From positions 3,658,001-3,722,000 of the forward strand of contig NZ_CP019285.1 in NCBI RefSeq assembly GCF_000226975.2: a DNA stretch of 64,000 nt. Direction: 5' to 3'. Positions 1-8,151 of this stretch are shown here, piece after piece. The translations under genes and the position numbers were made by a program. Source of the DNA: Halobiforma lacisalsi AJ5. GTDB taxonomy: Archaea > Halobacteriota > Halobacteria > Halobacteriales > Natrialbaceae. The notes beneath the pieces were generated by a model that saw only the letters and a program-made list of their open reading frames with translations, was not told the origin of the DNA and made no database searches. Numbering within the stretch: position 1 is the stretch's first letter; every line of letters begins with the position of its first letter.

Positions 1-87
1 CGACTCGAGAACGCGTCGGGCGCGTCGTCGGAGGGCACCGGGACCGTCGCCGCGGTCGCCTTCGCCGGACTGGTGATCCCCGCTCAC
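1..87 (-). CDS. ABC-2 type transporter permease, N-terminal fragment (cut by window edge)
   Basis: A GTG start at position 87 overlaps the TGA stop of the upstream ATPase gene in a GTGA arrangement. It opens a frame that stays open to the window edge (29 codons). The visible N-terminus is hydrophilic, with acidic and glycine residues followed by an arginine-rich stretch, as expected for a cytoplasmic tail before the first membrane helix. No membrane segment is visible yet. The permease assignment rests on position only: in haloarchaea an ATPase of this type is normally followed by its membrane partner. It is inferred, not seen. Confidence 0.5.
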   Translation of the reverse strand, partial: MSGDHQSGEGDRGDGPGALRRRARRVLES

Positions 88-1049
88 GTATCGACCACCT
101 GCTCGCGCTGCCCGTCGGCGCGTTCCTGTTCCGCTTCGCGCCGCCGTTCGGCGTTCTCCGCGTCGCCGCTTGCCACCTCGAGGAAGACGTCCTCGAGACT
201 CGGCGTCTCCGTCTGGATGTCGGTCACGCGGCCGCCCCGTTTCTCGACGGCCGTCCTGATCGACTCCACCGCGTCCATGTCCGCGACGACGTGGCGAATC
301 CCCTCGTCGGCGGGTTCGGCCGAGACCCGCGAGACCGCATCGCTCGCGTCGACCGTCGCGTACACGTGGTACTCCGTCCCGCCGTGGTCGTCGCGGATTC
401 CCTCGAGGGTGCCCCGGGCGACGATCCGGCCGTCGTTCATGATGACGACCCGGTCGCAGACGCTTTCGACGTGATAGAGGTTGTGCGCGCTGAAGACGAC
501 CGTCTTGCCCTCCTCGCTCAACTCCTCGGTAAACTCGATCACGTGGTTGGTCGTCAGCGGATCGAGCCCGGAAGCGGGTTCGTCGAAGATGAGGACGTCC
601 GGATCGTTGATCAGCGCGCGGGCGATCGCGACCTTGCGTTTCATTCCCTTCGACATGTTGCCGATCCGGCGGTCGCGGTGTTCGAGGTCGAGCCGATCCA
701 GCGACGATTCGATGCGGTCGGCCGCAACGTGGCCGGGCACGTCGTAGAGATCCGCAAAGAACTCCAGATAGTCGGTCGCGGTCATCTCCTCGTACAGCGG
801 GGACTCCTCCGGGAGGAACCCGAGCCGCCGTTGCATCGCCCGCTCGCCGGGCGTGTGTCCGGCAACGACGGCGGTCCCTGCGGTCGGTTCGACGAGGCCG
901 GCGAGCATCTTCAGCGTCGTCGTCTTCCCGGCGCCGTTGGGTCCGACGACGCCGAACACCTCGCCGCGTTCGATCGAGAAGCTACTGCCTTCGACGGCGG
1001 TGAACCCGTCGTACTCCTTGCGGAGCCCCTCCACTTCGAGTATCGCCAT
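84..1049 (-). CDS. ABC transporter ATP-binding protein (ABC-2 export type)
   Basis: A 321-residue ATPase that would power an ABC-2 membrane exporter from the cytoplasmic face. The Walker A motif (GPNGAGKT, about residues 36-43) lies near the N-terminus. The signature motif is MSKGM instead of LSGGQ, followed by a canonical Walker B (LIFDEPASGLDP). The last ~100 residues form an extra C-terminal domain, as in drug- or copper-export (NatA/CcmA-like) ATPases. The start chosen is the ATG giving MAILEVEGL; a longer in-frame extension upstream is arginine-rich and lies over the neighbouring gene, so it is unlikely. The stop overlaps the next gene by 4 nt, so the pair is translationally coupled. The substrate cannot be told. 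Confidence 0.93.
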   Translation of the reverse strand: MAILEVEGLRKEYDGFTAVEGSSFSIERGEVFGVVGPNGAGKTTTLKMLAGLVEPTAGTAVVAGHTPGERAMQRRLGFLPEESPLYEEMTATDYLEFFADLYDVPGHVAADRIESSLDRLDLEHRDRRIGNMSKGMKRKVAIARALINDPDVLIFDEPASGLDPLTTNHVIEFTEELSEEGKTVVFSAHNLYHVESVCDRVVIMNDGRIVARGTLEGIRDDHGGTEYHVYATVDASDAVSRVSAEPADEGIRHVVADMDAVESIRTAVEKRGGRVTDIQTETPSLEDVFLEVASGDAENAERRREAEQERADGQREQVVDT

Positions 1050-1202
1050 TCGTTGGTCGATGGAGGGAGCGACTCCAGTAAAGTCTAGCGACCGGGGACA
1101 GTCGTGCGATCCGAACGGTCGATGCTTTGCGGCTCGGCCCTCGAGTCGTCGCTCGGAACCCCGCGGGTAACGCCCATTGTGGTTCGGACCGTAGTCTCGA
1201 CG

Positions 1203-1700
1203 ATGACCCGACTCCACCCCGTACGTACCTCGGACGGCCGCCAGCTCGAGGCCTCGCACGTGATCGCCGCCCCGGCCGACGAGGCCTGGGATCTCCTCGT
1301 CGACACGACCCGCTGGCCCGAGTGGTCCCCGACGATCCGTGAGGTGGAGGCTACCGACCGCAGGATCCGCGCCGGGACCAGGGGACGGGTCCGCGTTCCC
1401 GGCGTCTGGCTCCCGTTTCGCGTGACTCACGTCGACCAGGCCGAACGCCGCTGGGAGTGGCGCGTGGTCGGGCTCCCCGGACCCGGCCACCGCGTCGACG
1501 ACCTCGGGCCCGACCGCTGCCGTGTCGCGTTCGAACTCCCGCTCGGCGCGGCCGGATACGCGCCGGTCTGTCTCGAGGCCCTCGAATCGATCGCGGCAGT
1601 GCTCGAAGAACCCGGCCACGACAGCGACGACGTGCAGGACGAGCGGTCCGGGACCGACGTCGGCGGGAACGCCGGCACTGACGTCGACGCGAACGCGTAG
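1203..1700 (+). CDS. SRPBCC / START-like (polyketide cyclase-type) protein
   Basis: A 165-residue protein with the helix-grip pattern of the SRPBCC superfamily. It has an N-terminal strand with the characteristic IAAPADEAWDLLVD-type motif, then WPEWSP, alternating strands around VRVPGVWLPFRVTHVD and RWEWRVVG, and a long C-terminal helix. Such proteins bind hydrophobic ligands or act as cyclases or stress proteins. The tail after residue ~140 is acidic and probably disordered. The ATG at 1203 starts directly before the domain; the longer frame upstream is not acidic and looks non-coding. It is divergent from the ABC ATPase. The ligand is unknown. Confidence 0.8.
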   Translation: MTRLHPVRTSDGRQLEASHVIAAPADEAWDLLVDTTRWPEWSPTIREVEATDRRIRAGTRGRVRVPGVWLPFRVTHVDQAERRWEWRVVGLPGPGHRVDDLGPDRCRVAFELPLGAAGYAPVCLEALESIAAVLEEPGHDSDDVQDERSGTDVGGNAGTDVDANA

Positions 1701-1722
1701 CTTCGTAACCCGATACAACCTG

Positions 1723-1736
1723 GTTCGGTTCCGAAC
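1723..1736. promoter_or_regulatory. perfect inverted repeat before the HxlR gene, candidate operator
   Basis: GTTCGG-TT-CCGAAC is a perfect 6-bp dyad with a 2-bp centre. It is followed immediately by a TATA-like ctatacc (1739-1745), which lies about 28-34 nt before the ATG of the HxlR gene. Its position across the presumed BRE/TATA region fits an autoregulatory operator. Function is inferred from placement only. Confidence 0.4.
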
Positions 1737-1772
1737 TGCTATACCGTTCGAGTCCCAATCCGGATTCAGACG

Positions 1773-2123
1773 ATGTCACGACCCCAGACCCCGCCCCAGG
1801 AGGAACAATCCGACGCCTGCCCCGTGATCGCGTCCCTCGAGCAGATCGGTTCGAAGTGGCGACTGGCCGTACTACACGAACTGCTCGAAGGCGAACAGCG
1901 GTTCAACGAACTCAAGCGATCGACGGGCGCGAACGCACGCACTCTCTCGCGGGTGCTCGACGACCTCGGCGAGATGGGGTTCGTCGAACGACGAATGGAA
2001 GAAGACGCCCCCATCGCGACCTACTACAGTCTCACCGCGAAGGGGGAGTCGCTCGAGCCGGTGTTCGACGAGATCGACTGCTGGGCGGGTAGCTGGCTCG
2101 AGGGTGACGAGTTAAGCCGGTAG
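1773..2123 (+). CDS. HxlR-family winged-helix transcriptional regulator
   Basis: A 116-residue DNA-binding protein. It has the HxlR hallmarks: an N-terminal CPV motif (Cys16 in a DACPV context), then IGSKWRLAVLHELLEGEQRFNELKR, a recognition helix around ANARTLSRVLDDL, and the wing EDAPIATYYSLTAKG. HxlR proteins act as dimers and often sense redox or electrophiles through the N-terminal cysteine. A TATA-like box lies ~30 nt upstream, so the message is probably leaderless, and a perfect dyad overlaps the promoter. The target genes may include the divergent or flanking genes, but nothing in the sequence proves that. Confidence 0.92.
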   Translation: MSRPQTPPQEEQSDACPVIASLEQIGSKWRLAVLHELLEGEQRFNELKRSTGANARTLSRVLDDLGEMGFVERRMEEDAPIATYYSLTAKGESLEPVFDEIDCWAGSWLEGDELSR

Positions 2124-2187
2124 TAGTTGTCGCGAAAACGATTCTAAATCCGGGACTGCCCGCAACAGCTGATTCGAAACCCGTCTC

Positions 2188-2934
2188 TCACGGATCCAGC
2201 CGTAATCCGCCATCGACAGGAATCCGGATGCCCGTTAGGTATTCTGCCTTATCTGACACAAGGAATTCGACGACGTTGGCAATGTCCTCGGGAACGCCCA
2301 TCCGTCCCCACGGAACTCGCTCGTGCATTGCCTGAGTCCGCTCCGGATCCGACAGAATTTCCTCGTTCATGGGAGTTTCAAAGATTCCTGGCGCAATACA
2401 GTTGACTGCAATTCGGTGGTCAGCGAGCTCCAAGGCCATATCTTTGGTGAGCATATGTACGCCGGCCTTCGAGCTGTCGTAGTGGATTTTTTCGGTCCGT
2501 GGGACGGTATCGTGATAGCTGGAGATGTTAATGATGTTTCCCTCGATCCCTTCTTCGATCATGTGATTAGCGACCGCCTGACCGAGCAAGAACTGTCCTT
2601 TCAGGTTTACGTCAAGTACTCGATCCCACTCGGATTCGGGTAATTCAGTAAAGGGGTGTACTGTCTCCACTGCGGCATTGTTCACGAGGACCTCAATTGG
2701 GCCGAGTTGGTCGATAGTTTCCGCTACTATTCTTTCTACTTGCCCAGAATCGGAGACATCCCCTGGTACGGCGTTTGCTGTTCCCCCATCGTTCCGGATC
2801 TTTTCGGCAGTCTTCTCAGCGGCCTCTGGGCTGATGTCATTGACTGCAACGGCATACGATTCCGCTAATTGTATTGCTATCCCACGACCGATTCCTCCAC
2901 CTGCACCGGTGACGAAAGCGACTCGATCGGTCAT
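2188..2934 (-). CDS. SDR-family NAD(P)-dependent oxidoreductase (3-oxoacyl reductase / glucose dehydrogenase-like)
   Basis: A 248-residue classical short-chain dehydrogenase. It has the cofactor motif TGAGGGIG (residues 9-16), the NNAA motif near 85-88, and the catalytic Ser138, Tyr152 and Lys156 in HYDSSKAG. The C-terminal end IPVDGGLRLDP is usual for the family. The ATG giving MTDRVAFVTG was chosen because the longer frame adds only five non-conserved residues. The gene is visibly poorer in G+C than the chromosome average and begins the lower-GC patch, so transfer is possible. The substrate is not predictable. Confidence 0.9.
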   Translation of the reverse strand: MTDRVAFVTGAGGGIGRGIAIQLAESYAVAVNDISPEAAEKTAEKIRNDGGTANAVPGDVSDSGQVERIVAETIDQLGPIEVLVNNAAVETVHPFTELPESEWDRVLDVNLKGQFLLGQAVANHMIEEGIEGNIINISSYHDTVPRTEKIHYDSSKAGVHMLTKDMALELADHRIAVNCIAPGIFETPMNEEILSDPERTQAMHERVPWGRMGVPEDIANVVEFLVSDKAEYLTGIRIPVDGGLRLDP

Positions 2935-3055
2935 GTAGCTAGCTCTCATCCCTTTGCTGGAGAATCTTTTCCTTTCACAAGTAGTGAATCGCGAAAATCA
3001 TAGTAACGGTATTGCGATAGAGCTAAATCAATAACAAATACATCAGTGAACACAT

Positions 3056-5464
3056 ATGGAGGAGGCCAGCAACGGCGATATAGAGACGGAGGCCACTGAT
3101 CGCATCGTCATTGCTAACGGCCAATACCTGGACAAACAGTACTTCCACGAGGCGAGAAAGACGATGGCTCGTGACTGGGACCTCCGCAAAATCGCTTGGC
3201 TTGGCCCTCCATTGTGGGTAGTTCTGTCAGGTATCTCTCTGATTTATATTGGGATGCAACTCCGAAACGGTGTTACAGGCGCGTCACTCATCGGGACTTT
3301 TGATACGATCAGTGAACGAACGGCACAAACGGACCTATCCGTCTTGTACGGGCTCGTCCTGGACAACGCTCACTGGTTCGTACTCCTCCCTGTCGTCGTT
3401 TGGCTCCTCGTAACTGGACTGCCTATATTCCTAAAAAAGGCAATTGCAGCGGTCATAACCTCTATTTTCAAGATCGGACGTGGTTTCGTTCGGGCAAGCC
3501 GGAGTGTCAATCCCGAGACCTGGCAGAAATCGAACTACTGGAATCCATTCATGAGCCATCTTTCAGATCGAGATCCGCTCGTCGTTCTCAACCACGGATC
3601 GGATCAGTCGATTTCTGGCACATTCTCTGACAGTCCATATTACGGTAATGTCCTCGTTGATAGCGTGTACGTCGAAATAGAGGGGGATCTCGGATATCGA
3701 CAACGGCTTTTCACCTACCTATACGATCATCGAGTCCGGTGGGGGTGGAGGATTCTTTTGGGGTTGAGCGCTCTTATCGTCGGAATGTGGACGATTGATC
3801 CGTTCCTCGAGATCCCGACCACACCAATGGGAGAAACCGTCCCATGGAGTCGTCTCGTCTTCGGCGCCGTGTTCCTCTGGGTCATTCTTGGCAGTGCAAT
3901 GTGGATAACCCGCTACCCACAATTTCTCGTAGGCTTCCTAGGTGAGTCGGCGGGTCTGTCCCGATACAAGCGACTGCTTAACGAACCCGATGCGGAAGAT
4001 TCAGAGCGTAGTGATGGGAGAATAGGCCTCAGTAACTCCCTGTGTGGCTATGGTCTGTTCTTCGTCAGCGAATTCCTCTACCAGATATTCGGATATCAAC
4101 GCTATAACGTATCACTTGAGGCAGAATTACTCCCGGAACAGCCTAATAGAGAAGTACGGGCCGACGGTACCGGACAAAAAACCGAAAAATCACAGCGTAC
4201 CTCGACTGATACCTCCGACGAAAACGGGGATCCATCTTTCCGCCCCGAAGCCTACGAGCATCCGACCTCGGAACATGCCGTGGCGGCAGGCCGCGAACTG
4301 CTCTGGTCAGCGGTCCCACGGGAATCGGTCCGAGAGGGCGGTGAGAACGAGGACATTACCCTTTCTCTATCGGGCGTGGACTATTACACCGTTACCGAAA
4401 GGAAACGGAGCCTACTTGCCCGACTGCTTAACAGGTTGGAGGGCCGAAAACGCGACGATGAAAACGGGACTGTCGCTCCCTCGGACGAATCATCAGAGTC
4501 GGAGCCTGAATCCGAAGGCCGCTCCGAAACCGAGGAGATATTCGTAAAAGAACGAGCGGGTCGAGCCTCCGGAATCCGACTTCCTGTAAAGAAATTCATG
4601 AGTGTTCCGCACGAATTGTCCCCTGAAACGGTCCGTAATCCCCCGAAGCCCGTTCCGGAAGTGTATCAGTTCGACGATGCAGAGGGAACGGAGTTAGCCT
4701 GGAACGAGGATACGCGTCATTATGTCCTCCTTGGTGGGGGCGAACATCAGCAGGCGATCAACAAACTCATCCTGGGGATGAAGGCTGCTGGATACGAAAA
4801 CGTCGACGTCCTCGAAAACGCCTTTGCAAGCACCCAGCCGACCGAAGAACTGTCGATTAGTACCGCTCTCGACAATAAAGACCTATCACAATTTTGGAAG
4901 AGTCTTACCGAATGGTGGGAGCCGGGTCTACCACTCGAGAAAAACGCTATCGAGGAGCCCGCCTTCTTTCCCACGGAATACTTCGTGTCCGGTGTCTTCG
5001 GGGGAACGGAATTCTTCAGATCGGACGACGATACGTTCCTCCTATTCAGTCACGAAGCACCTTCCGATGACACCGATACGGAGATCTTTTTTCACGTGAT
5101 CATCGGATTTAGTGCAGTCGCTACGAAAATCGGCTTCCTATATTGGCTCGATCAGTACGACGATGGGTTTCCCGACGTATCTCTCGATACAGGCTATCTG
5201 ATTCGCCATCCAGGAGCCACAGCTATCGATGGGCTCGAGGATATCGGCCACCTCTACGCCAATCCACGACCCTGGCGAACCGGTGACGTCTCCCTCGAGT
5301 TCGACCGACAGCCACTCTCCTCGAATGAGCGGACCCAGAACGGCGTTGAAACGACCTCCCCAGATGGTTCGGGAGGCGACCAAACCGAACAGAATAATAA
5401 CCGACGGGGCCTATCCTTCAAAGACTGTAACCTCGAAATCAACTATGACCCGTCTGGTTCCTGA
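3056..5464 (+). CDS. large four-TM membrane protein of unknown family
   Basis: I do not recognise this 802-residue protein. Hydrophobic segments lie at about residues 47-68, 106-126, 229-249 and 265-284, arranged as two hairpins. Between them is a soluble, strand-rich stretch of ~100 residues. Residues ~370-410 and ~455-520 are acidic, polar and probably disordered. The last ~280 residues form a soluble domain with a glycine-rich LLGGGEHQQ start and several aromatic-rich stretches. An AT-rich promoter region precedes it, and its last 20 nt overlap the downstream Nudix gene, so the two are co-translated. The G+C is lower than in flanking genes. A 4-TM protein paired with a nucleotide-hydrolase fold is reminiscent of defence or signalling modules, but this is speculation. 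Confidence 0.75.
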   Translation: MEEASNGDIETEATDRIVIANGQYLDKQYFHEARKTMARDWDLRKIAWLGPPLWVVLSGISLIYIGMQLRNGVTGASLIGTFDTISERTAQTDLSVLYGLVLDNAHWFVLLPVVVWLLVTGLPIFLKKAIAAVITSIFKIGRGFVRASRSVNPETWQKSNYWNPFMSHLSDRDPLVVLNHGSDQSISGTFSDSPYYGNVLVDSVYVEIEGDLGYRQRLFTYLYDHRVRWGWRILLGLSALIVGMWTIDPFLEIPTTPMGETVPWSRLVFGAVFLWVILGSAMWITRYPQFLVGFLGESAGLSRYKRLLNEPDAEDSERSDGRIGLSNSLCGYGLFFVSEFLYQIFGYQRYNVSLEAELLPEQPNREVRADGTGQKTEKSQRTSTDTSDENGDPSFRPEAYEHPTSEHAVAAGRELLWSAVPRESVREGGENEDITLSLSGVDYYTVTERKRSLLARLLNRLEGRKRDDENGTVAPSDESSESEPESEGRSETEEIFVKERAGRASGIRLPVKKFMSVPHELSPETVRNPPKPVPEVYQFDDAEGTELAWNEDTRHYVLLGGGEHQQAINKLILGMKAAGYENVDVLENAFASTQPTEELSISTALDNKDLSQFWKSLTEWWEPGLPLEKNAIEEPAFFPTEYFVSGVFGGTEFFRSDDDTFLLFSHEAPSDDTDTEIFFHVIIGFSAVATKIGFLYWLDQYDDGFPDVSLDTGYLIRHPGATAIDGLEDIGHLYANPRPWRTGDVSLEFDRQPLSSNERTQNGVETTSPDGSGGDQTEQNNNRRGLSFKDCNLEINYDPSGS

Positions 5465-6254
5465 GACGTACGACGATGATACCGTTTTCCTCTACGCTTC
5501 AAAGGTCGTCCACAATACAGAGACGGATACCTGGATCGTCCATATCGATCCGGATAATCGTCTCGCCGGTGTCGACAACACTCCGCTGGAAGAGATCCGG
5601 AACGCCGACCCGACCGTAACTACGGAGGGTACTCGTGAGATTTACGAGGGCAAAATCCTATTCTCAGCAGGCGTAATATTTCTCGTGAATGACCGGATCG
5701 CCCTCCTCCAACGGGACGAGGAAGCCCCGGCCGATCCAGGGAAGTGGACGTCCCCTGCTGGCCGATGTGAACACGACCCCGGTACCACCGCGCTCAAGGA
5801 GTTCTACGAAGAGCTCGTTATCACAGCCAACGAGCGGCCCGTGTTCGTCCAGTGGTGTGGGTGTTCGGACGAACACTTCGAGACCTACCGGAACGCGCTC
5901 TCCGAGCTTGGCAAGAACGAGCCCATAAACGATTGGCAAACGGTCCGAGCGGAGACCCCGGAATCGTTTCGCTCCTACTTCTCGACTGTGCGGACGAAAT
6001 ACGACGGGCGTCACTTCCGGGACGATCTCTTGACTTACTATGATACGGACGCCAACACGCTCGAGTTCCGGTTTGTCCTCCGAATTACCCCTTCTCCCGA
6101 ATTTGCGTCATCACTTACCTTTGCCGACGGCGAATTCAACCGTGACATCGGGCTATTCGATCCCAAAACACTCCAGTCGATGTCGTCCGACGATCTCGTC
6201 TCGATGGATGCCTACTTCGCCCGAAAGGTGCTGTCGTCCGTCGATACAGTATAG
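5445..6254 (+). CDS. Nudix-like hydrolase domain protein (divergent Nudix box)
   Basis: A 269-residue protein. The central region carries a Nudix-like box at about residues 106-124: Gly106, Glu109, then KEFYEEL with Glu119, Glu122 and Glu123 as presumed metal ligands. Lys replaces the usual Arg of the REUxEE core, and the spacing from Gly to the core is two residues shorter than in the consensus. Strands before it (ILFSAGVIFLVNDRIALLQRDE) match the Nudix fold. About 70 residues precede and 140 follow the domain. The start ATG lies inside the end of the TM-protein gene (20-nt overlap). The substrate is unknown, possibly a nucleotide or dinucleotide; activity is uncertain because of the altered box. 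Confidence 0.8.
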   Translation: MTRLVPETYDDDTVFLYASKVVHNTETDTWIVHIDPDNRLAGVDNTPLEEIRNADPTVTTEGTREIYEGKILFSAGVIFLVNDRIALLQRDEEAPADPGKWTSPAGRCEHDPGTTALKEFYEELVITANERPVFVQWCGCSDEHFETYRNALSELGKNEPINDWQTVRAETPESFRSYFSTVRTKYDGRHFRDDLLTYYDTDANTLEFRFVLRITPSPEFASSLTFADGEFNRDIGLFDPKTLQSMSSDDLVSMDAYFARKVLSSVDTV

Positions 6255-6512
6255 ATCGCATCCAAAATCCGGTATCTCATCATATGTATACTTCCTCAGT
6301 CGCTTGAAAAACTCCGAGGAGCGTACCGACACTCCGATCGGCTCGACGCTTACAGGGTAGTCGCCGTCGTTTGTCTGGTACTTCTGTGGTTTTGGACGGT
6401 TGAGGAATGCCGTCGTATTCAGTGCTCCAGGAAGAGTAACGACGACGTGACGAGCCAAGTTTTGGAATTGCTGTCGTGATTTTAATTCCTGGTTTCGAGG
6501 CTCGAGACTCCG
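6255..6512 (-). pseudogene. possible gene remnant antisense to the end of the Nudix gene region
   Basis: On the minus strand a frame stays open for about 86 codons between a stop at 6513 and the Nudix stop, and continues under the Nudix gene. It reads with balanced composition (for example LARHVVVTLPGALNTTAF and EFFKRLRKYTYDEIPDF) and no good start codon. It may be the tail of a decayed gene from the same low-GC insertion. I cannot assign a family, and a chance open frame is possible. Confidence 0.2.
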
Positions 6513-6537
6513 CTACAGAGATATGAACGTACGGGAC

Positions 6538-6984
6538 TTACTCGTCGGCGTCCAGTTCGACCAACTGCAGCGACCGGTCGAGGTGACAGACCTCGTGGGG
6601 CGGATCGCCGAGGATGTCCCGGATGCGATACTCCTCGTCGAACTCGAGGCCGGCCGGCTCGCAATACTCGTGACTCGGACACTCGACGTACGGGCAGGAC
6701 CCGGGCAGGCTCGTCTTGCTGCCGGCGAACGCGCCTTTCGACGTGACGTTGGCCTCGATGGTAACTGGCTCGACCTCGACGGCGCGGACGCCGCCGTCGT
6801 GCATCGCACACTCGAGGGTCTGGGCCTTCTCGCGGACGCCGGTGACCCGGTACCTCGTGCCGGTCGAGAGATTCAGACACTGGCTGCGGTAGGGACAGCC
6901 GGCGCAGCCGTCGGCTTCCCCCTCGTAGACGAACTCGGTCCCCGGCTCCGCGAGCCGGGTGCCGACGAGCGTGACGGTCGACAT
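6538..6984 (-). CDS. UPF0179 family protein
   Basis: A 148-residue conserved archaeal protein of the UPF0179 family. It carries eight cysteines (27, 30, 36, 59, 97, 102, 108, 133), in particular CAGCPYRSQC and CPYVECPSHEYC, which suggest a bound metal or Fe-S cluster. The length is typical and the start MSTVTLVGTRLA is the usual family N-terminus. The biochemical function of the family is not established. It stands on the minus strand next to another conserved haloarchaeal gene, separated by ~55 nt. Confidence 0.92.
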   Translation of the reverse strand: MSTVTLVGTRLAEPGTEFVYEGEADGCAGCPYRSQCLNLSTGTRYRVTGVREKAQTLECAMHDGGVRAVEVEPVTIEANVTSKGAFAGSKTSLPGSCPYVECPSHEYCEPAGLEFDEEYRIRDILGDPPHEVCHLDRSLQLVELDADE

Positions 6985-7040
6985 AGAGGTCCGTACTCAC
7001 CACGCGGGGTTAAGCCTCACGTCGCGTCGTGCCGAGGGAC

Positions 7041-7475
7041 TCAGTCGTCGACTCGCCCGTCCAGTTCCCTCCCCGTGAGTTCGTCCAGCTTTTCGAAGTA
7101 CCGTTCCCGAGGAACCTGGTAGCAGTCGCGGTAATCGATCTCACCGTCGTCGAACGCCCGCGCGAGTTCGCGACAGCGCTCGAGCGCGTCCCCCCTGGTG
7201 GAGAACCGACGAGCGCCCTCGAGGGTGACGTCGGGCTCGAGATAGAAGGTGACGAACCAGTCACTCGCTCCGGTCGTCGTCGGGTTCGTACCCGGACGTC
7301 GCGTTCGCTTCCCGTGGGTCAGGTACAGCGTAGGGAGACAGGCCGCAGGGAACTCGTCGCCATCGAAGACGTCGGGTCGATAGGCGAGGACGAGGCGACC
7401 GTCGTCGCCCTGGGACCAGACGGTCCAGGCGTCGGGGAACTCCGTCCCCGCTGGGGGCTCCGTGGGATCGCTCAT
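7041..7475 (-). CDS. conserved haloarchaeal protein (DUF5820-like)
   Basis: A 144-residue soluble acidic protein with a mixed strand/helix pattern (TVWSQGDDGRLVLAYRPD, DWFVTFYLEPD, RDCYQVPRERYFEKLDEL). I believe it corresponds to a haloarchaea-specific family of unknown function (DUF5820 by memory, not checked). No catalytic motif or membrane segment is visible. It lies 56 nt upstream of UPF0179 on the same strand and may be co-transcribed with it. Confidence 0.75.
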   Translation of the reverse strand: MSDPTEPPAGTEFPDAWTVWSQGDDGRLVLAYRPDVFDGDEFPAACLPTLYLTHGKRTRRPGTNPTTTGASDWFVTFYLEPDVTLEGARRFSTRGDALERCRELARAFDDGEIDYRDCYQVPRERYFEKLDELTGRELDGRVDD

Positions 7476-8151
7476 GGCAGCGAGTTGGCGGGGCGCGCCT
7501 AAATGGGCGTCGTCCGGCCCGTCGCGTCTCTCAGTCAGTGCAGATCGAAGGGACGTATAACGCTCCGTACCTGTAACTGTCGATGACCGAGCGCGCGCGA
7601 GCCAGACACGGCATTGCAGGCCGTTCGTTTATGCCATCGGTCGCCGAAAATGAGGTGAGATACCAAGTGACAATCCGTCGTTCTGGCAGAAATCGCCTGG
7701 AATTAACTCCTGTCAAATACCTTTTGGGGCCAAGGTTAAGTACCTGGATTACTCACTCATTAAATACTATCGGTATCCGATCGCCGGACCGATCCACTCG
7801 GCGCCCGTCCCCGGCGCAGATAACGCGAGACCGAAGAACCGGTCGTCGCGCAACGAAGAGTGGTGGAAGGTCACACATGACATGGAAGACCGACGCCGAC
7901 CGACGAGAGCCACCCGTCGAGAGCGCTCGGCGCGTGGGCGGCGACGGGACCGTGGAGATCGGTGCGGTGCGACGACGAACCCGTCGGCCGACGATGGACT
8001 CTACACACGCCCCGCACGACCGCGACCGCAACTGCAGCAGCCGCGACAGCGACGACCGGCGGCCGCGATCCGGGCGACGTGACGGAGCCGCGAACGACCG
8101 AGGCGCGCAGGCGGACGACCGACAGGCGGGGGAGACAACTTCAACGATACC
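7476..8151. other. long intergenic/leader region before the PrkA operon
   Basis: 676 nt between a divergent gene and PrkA. A lower-GC part at ~7640-7790 contains TATA-like stretches (gttaagtacc near 7735, attaaatactatc near 7759). The remaining ~360 nt up to the PrkA ATG are GC-rich and arginine/threonine-rich in every frame, unlike haloarchaeal coding DNA. The best reading is a promoter followed by an unusually long 5' leader. No RNA gene or repeat was recognised. A frame from 7583 runs through the whole region but has non-acidic composition and is not supported. Confidence 0.5.

Noticed and set aside
3056-5464. Assigning the 802-residue protein to the S-4TM or similar defence effector family
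   Set aside because: The four-TM topology is suggestive but I see no diagnostic motif, so it is left as unknown.
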